NCBI GenBank assembly: GCA_030639305.1
Contig: DAOWCY010000299.1
Location: forward strand, 1 to 6,614
Length of the DNA stretch: 6,614 nucleotides
From: JAGLQA01 sp023135565
GTDB lineage: Bacteria; Acidobacteriota; Aminicenantia; UBA2199
Reading direction: 5' to 3'
Within the stretch, counting starts at the first letter, position 1; each line of letters opens with the position of its first letter. Of this stretch, positions 5,845-6,614 are shown piece after piece. The notes under the pieces are model-generated. The model was given only the letters and a program-made list of their open reading frames with translations, was not told the DNA's origin and made no database searches. The translations under genes and the position numbers were made by a program.

Positions 5845-6102
5845 TTGAAACAGTTGGAAAAATTGCTGACAGACGATACGAAAGACAACAGCGATTATAA
5901 AGCCGGTATCTCCCTCTCTAAAAGAGAACTTACCGGCATAATTATAAGATTATCGGTATCGCTAATTCTAATATTAGTCGTCTTTTTTGCCGGGGTTTTT
6001 GAAAGACCGATTTTTATCCCGCTGGCAATCGCTGCCGTGGTTTTGATGGAGATTAACCTGTACAGAAAATCGAAAGACCAAAAATCAGGAAAAAAGAATT
6101 AA
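5845..6102 (+). CDS. Small two-helix membrane protein of unknown function; true start probably ATG 5820 via the A-run
   Basis: From the TTG at 5845 the frame encodes 85 residues. A charged amphipathic N-terminus (1-29) is followed by two hydrophobic segments, about 31-52 and 55-73, joined by a tight ERP turn, and a Lys-rich tail. It should sit in the cytoplasmic membrane as a hairpin with both ends probably inside, given the basic residues at the C-terminus. I recognise no family. The TTG has only a weak AGAGA ribosome site, whereas ATG 5820 has a strong one and a promoter but reads out of frame by one base across the 13-A run. Either the frame is restored by slippage or the run length is wrong in this sequence. 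The gene is divergent from the molybdoenzyme-desulfurase gene and shares its control region; a functional tie is possible but unproven. Confidence 0.6.
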   Translation: MKQLEKLLTDDTKDNSDYKAGISLSKRELTGIIIRLSVSLILILVVFFAGVFERPIFIPLAIAAVVLMEINLYRKSKDQKSGKKN

Positions 6103-6120
6103 TCCCGCTGCGCTCCCAGC

Positions 6121-6216
6121 CAATTAGCATTTAAGCAATGAGCATATAAAATCCGACAAAGGCTGCGGTTGCCGGATGCTAAATTTGCAATGCTAATTGC
6201 TAATTTTGCAATGCCC
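6121..6216. repeat. AT-rich short repeats and hairpin downstream of the membrane protein gene
   Basis: CAATTAGCATT (6121-6131) recurs inverted as AATGCTAATTG (6189-6199). The word TTTGCAATGC is present twice in the same direction, near 6184-6193 and 6205-6214. Between them lies an imperfect hairpin, ATCCG-A-CAA with TTG-C-CGGAT (6151-6177). No T-run follows the hairpin. It reads as non-coding repeat DNA. Confidence 0.5.
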
Positions 6217-6223
6217 AAAAACA

Positions 6224-6255
6224 AAAAGCCCCACCCCGTGGAGGGCAGGGCTTTT
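6224..6255. terminator. Bidirectional intrinsic terminator between convergent genes
   Basis: AAAAGCCC (6224-6231) and GGGCTTTT (6248-6255) form a perfect 8-base stem with extra C/G pairing inside. On the minus strand it is followed by TTTTTGTTTTT, a strong tail suited to the peptidase fragment that ends at 6307. On the + strand it ends in CTTTTATTTA and can also stop transcripts of the small membrane protein gene. Confidence 0.75.
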
Positions 6256-6306
6256 ATTTACATAGATTACTTTTATTTAGGTTGTATTTGTGTTTGCCTG
6301 TTACTT

Positions 6307-6531
6307 TTAGTAGACGATGTAGTTGGCGCCATAACCGACTACGTTACAGTTGTACTGGATCCACATGAAACCGTTATCACCCCAACCGGTGCCCCAGGAA
6401 TTCTTCAGCAGCCAGGCGCCCAGGGCGTCGTCCCAACCGCAGAGAATAATGGCATGATTCGGATGGATCTTTTTCCTACTAGTAGTGATGGCCTCGTAAA
6501 AAGTCGTGGTGAAATATTTGGAAATATTATC
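6307..6531 (-). pseudogene. C-terminal remnant of a papain-family (C1) cysteine peptidase
   Basis: The minus strand encodes 74 residues, open from an upstream TAA at 6532-6534 to the stop at 6307-6309, with no usable start codon. The sequence carries the family's C-terminal hallmarks: the catalytic-His segment NHAIILCGWDD (His at codon 26, bases 6454-6456) and the active-site-Asn segment LLKNSWGTGWGDNGFMWIQY (Asn at codon 44, bases 6400-6402), then an aromatic-rich end, GYGANYIVY. The catalytic Cys half and any signal peptide or prodomain are missing, so it cannot be active. Homology fades upstream at about 6505-6531, beyond which the DNA changes character. The normal gene end and terminator suggest loss of the 5' part by insertion or deletion. 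A frame on the opposite strand here is only its shadow. Confidence 0.8.
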
Positions 6532-6550
6532 TTAAAAGCTGCTATATAGC
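6511..6550. repeat. Short repeats at the broken end of the peptidase gene
   Basis: GAAATATT is directly repeated at 6511-6518 and 6521-6528, and GCTATATAGC at 6541-6550 is a perfect 10-base palindrome. They lie where the peptidase homology ends, so they may mark a rearrangement boundary. No insertion-sequence terminal repeat can be confirmed because the other end is outside the window. Confidence 0.35.
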
Positions 6551-6579
6551 TTGCTATTTAGTACATGTTGTGTTATAAT
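6551..6579 (+). promoter_or_regulatory. Strong promoter at the right edge
   Basis: A consensus TATAAT (6574-6579) lies 17 bases after TTGCTA (6551-6556, 4 of 6). Transcription would start at about 6586, at or next to the ATG at 6585. Confidence 0.6.
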
Positions 6580-6584
6580 TCTAT

Positions 6585-6614
6585 TATGAAATCCCAAACA
6601 AAACCCATAACAAA
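6585..6614 (+). CDS. Possible start of a gene running off the window
   Basis: ATG at 6585 opens a frame reading MKSQTKPIT to the window edge. It stands directly behind a good promoter but has no ribosome site, so the mRNA would be leaderless. With only nine full codons no product can be assigned. Its place beside a truncated gene makes a mobile-element gene one possibility. Confidence 0.3.

Noticed and set aside
6169..6549. A 126-codon open frame on the + strand
   Set aside because: It lies over the minus-strand peptidase remnant, which has clear family motifs, and it runs through the terminator hairpin; its own translation resembles nothing.
1..6614. CRISPR array, tRNA or rRNA genes
   Set aside because: No regularly spaced repeats and no recognisable tRNA or rRNA segments were seen on either strand.

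Overview
The window looks like a stretch of chromosome from an anaerobic bacterium, most likely a clostridial Bacillota. The evidence is a molybdopterin/4Fe-4S oxidoreductase with no export signal, an IscS/NifS-type cysteine desulfurase, intrinsic terminators with long T-tracts, good sigma-A-like promoters, and palindromic intergenic DNA of a kind common in Clostridia. This placement comes from gene content and style, not from a marker gene, and is tentative.

Layout. Bases 2-715 (+) hold the C-terminal three quarters of an ABC transporter ATPase that begins before the window. Bases 716-1115 hold no protein gene but are full of inverted repeats; this is either a structured RNA gene or an intergenic repeat element. 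Bases 1116-2126 (-) encode an EgtD-family SAM-dependent methyltransferase. Bases 2303-5689 (-) encode the main protein, a 1128-residue fusion of a complete molybdopterin oxidoreductase to a complete cysteine desulfurase, followed by its own terminator. Bases 5690-5819 are a divergent regulatory region with nested inverted repeats. Bases 5820-6102 (+) encode a small two-helix membrane protein whose best start codon is out of frame because of a run of 13 A. Bases 6307-6531 (-) are the C-terminal stump of a papain-family (C1) peptidase with its own terminator. At the right edge a promoter leads into a new reading frame at 6585 that runs out of the window.

How the genes may work together. Many bis-MGD enzymes with a Cys or Sec ligand need a sulfido ligand on Mo. 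For formate dehydrogenase, IscS supplies the sulfur and FdhD carries it. A cysteine desulfurase fused to the molybdoenzyme could be a built-in sulfur source for cofactor maturation or repair, or could supply persulfide as a substrate. The co-oriented methyltransferase next door belongs to the family that makes hercynine, the precursor of ergothioneine, and ergothioneine also needs a sulfur donor. The neighbourhood therefore suggests sulfur chemistry, possibly anaerobic thiohistidine-type metabolism. A residue change at a position known to control substrate choice means the methyltransferase substrate may not be histidine. All of this coupling is inference.
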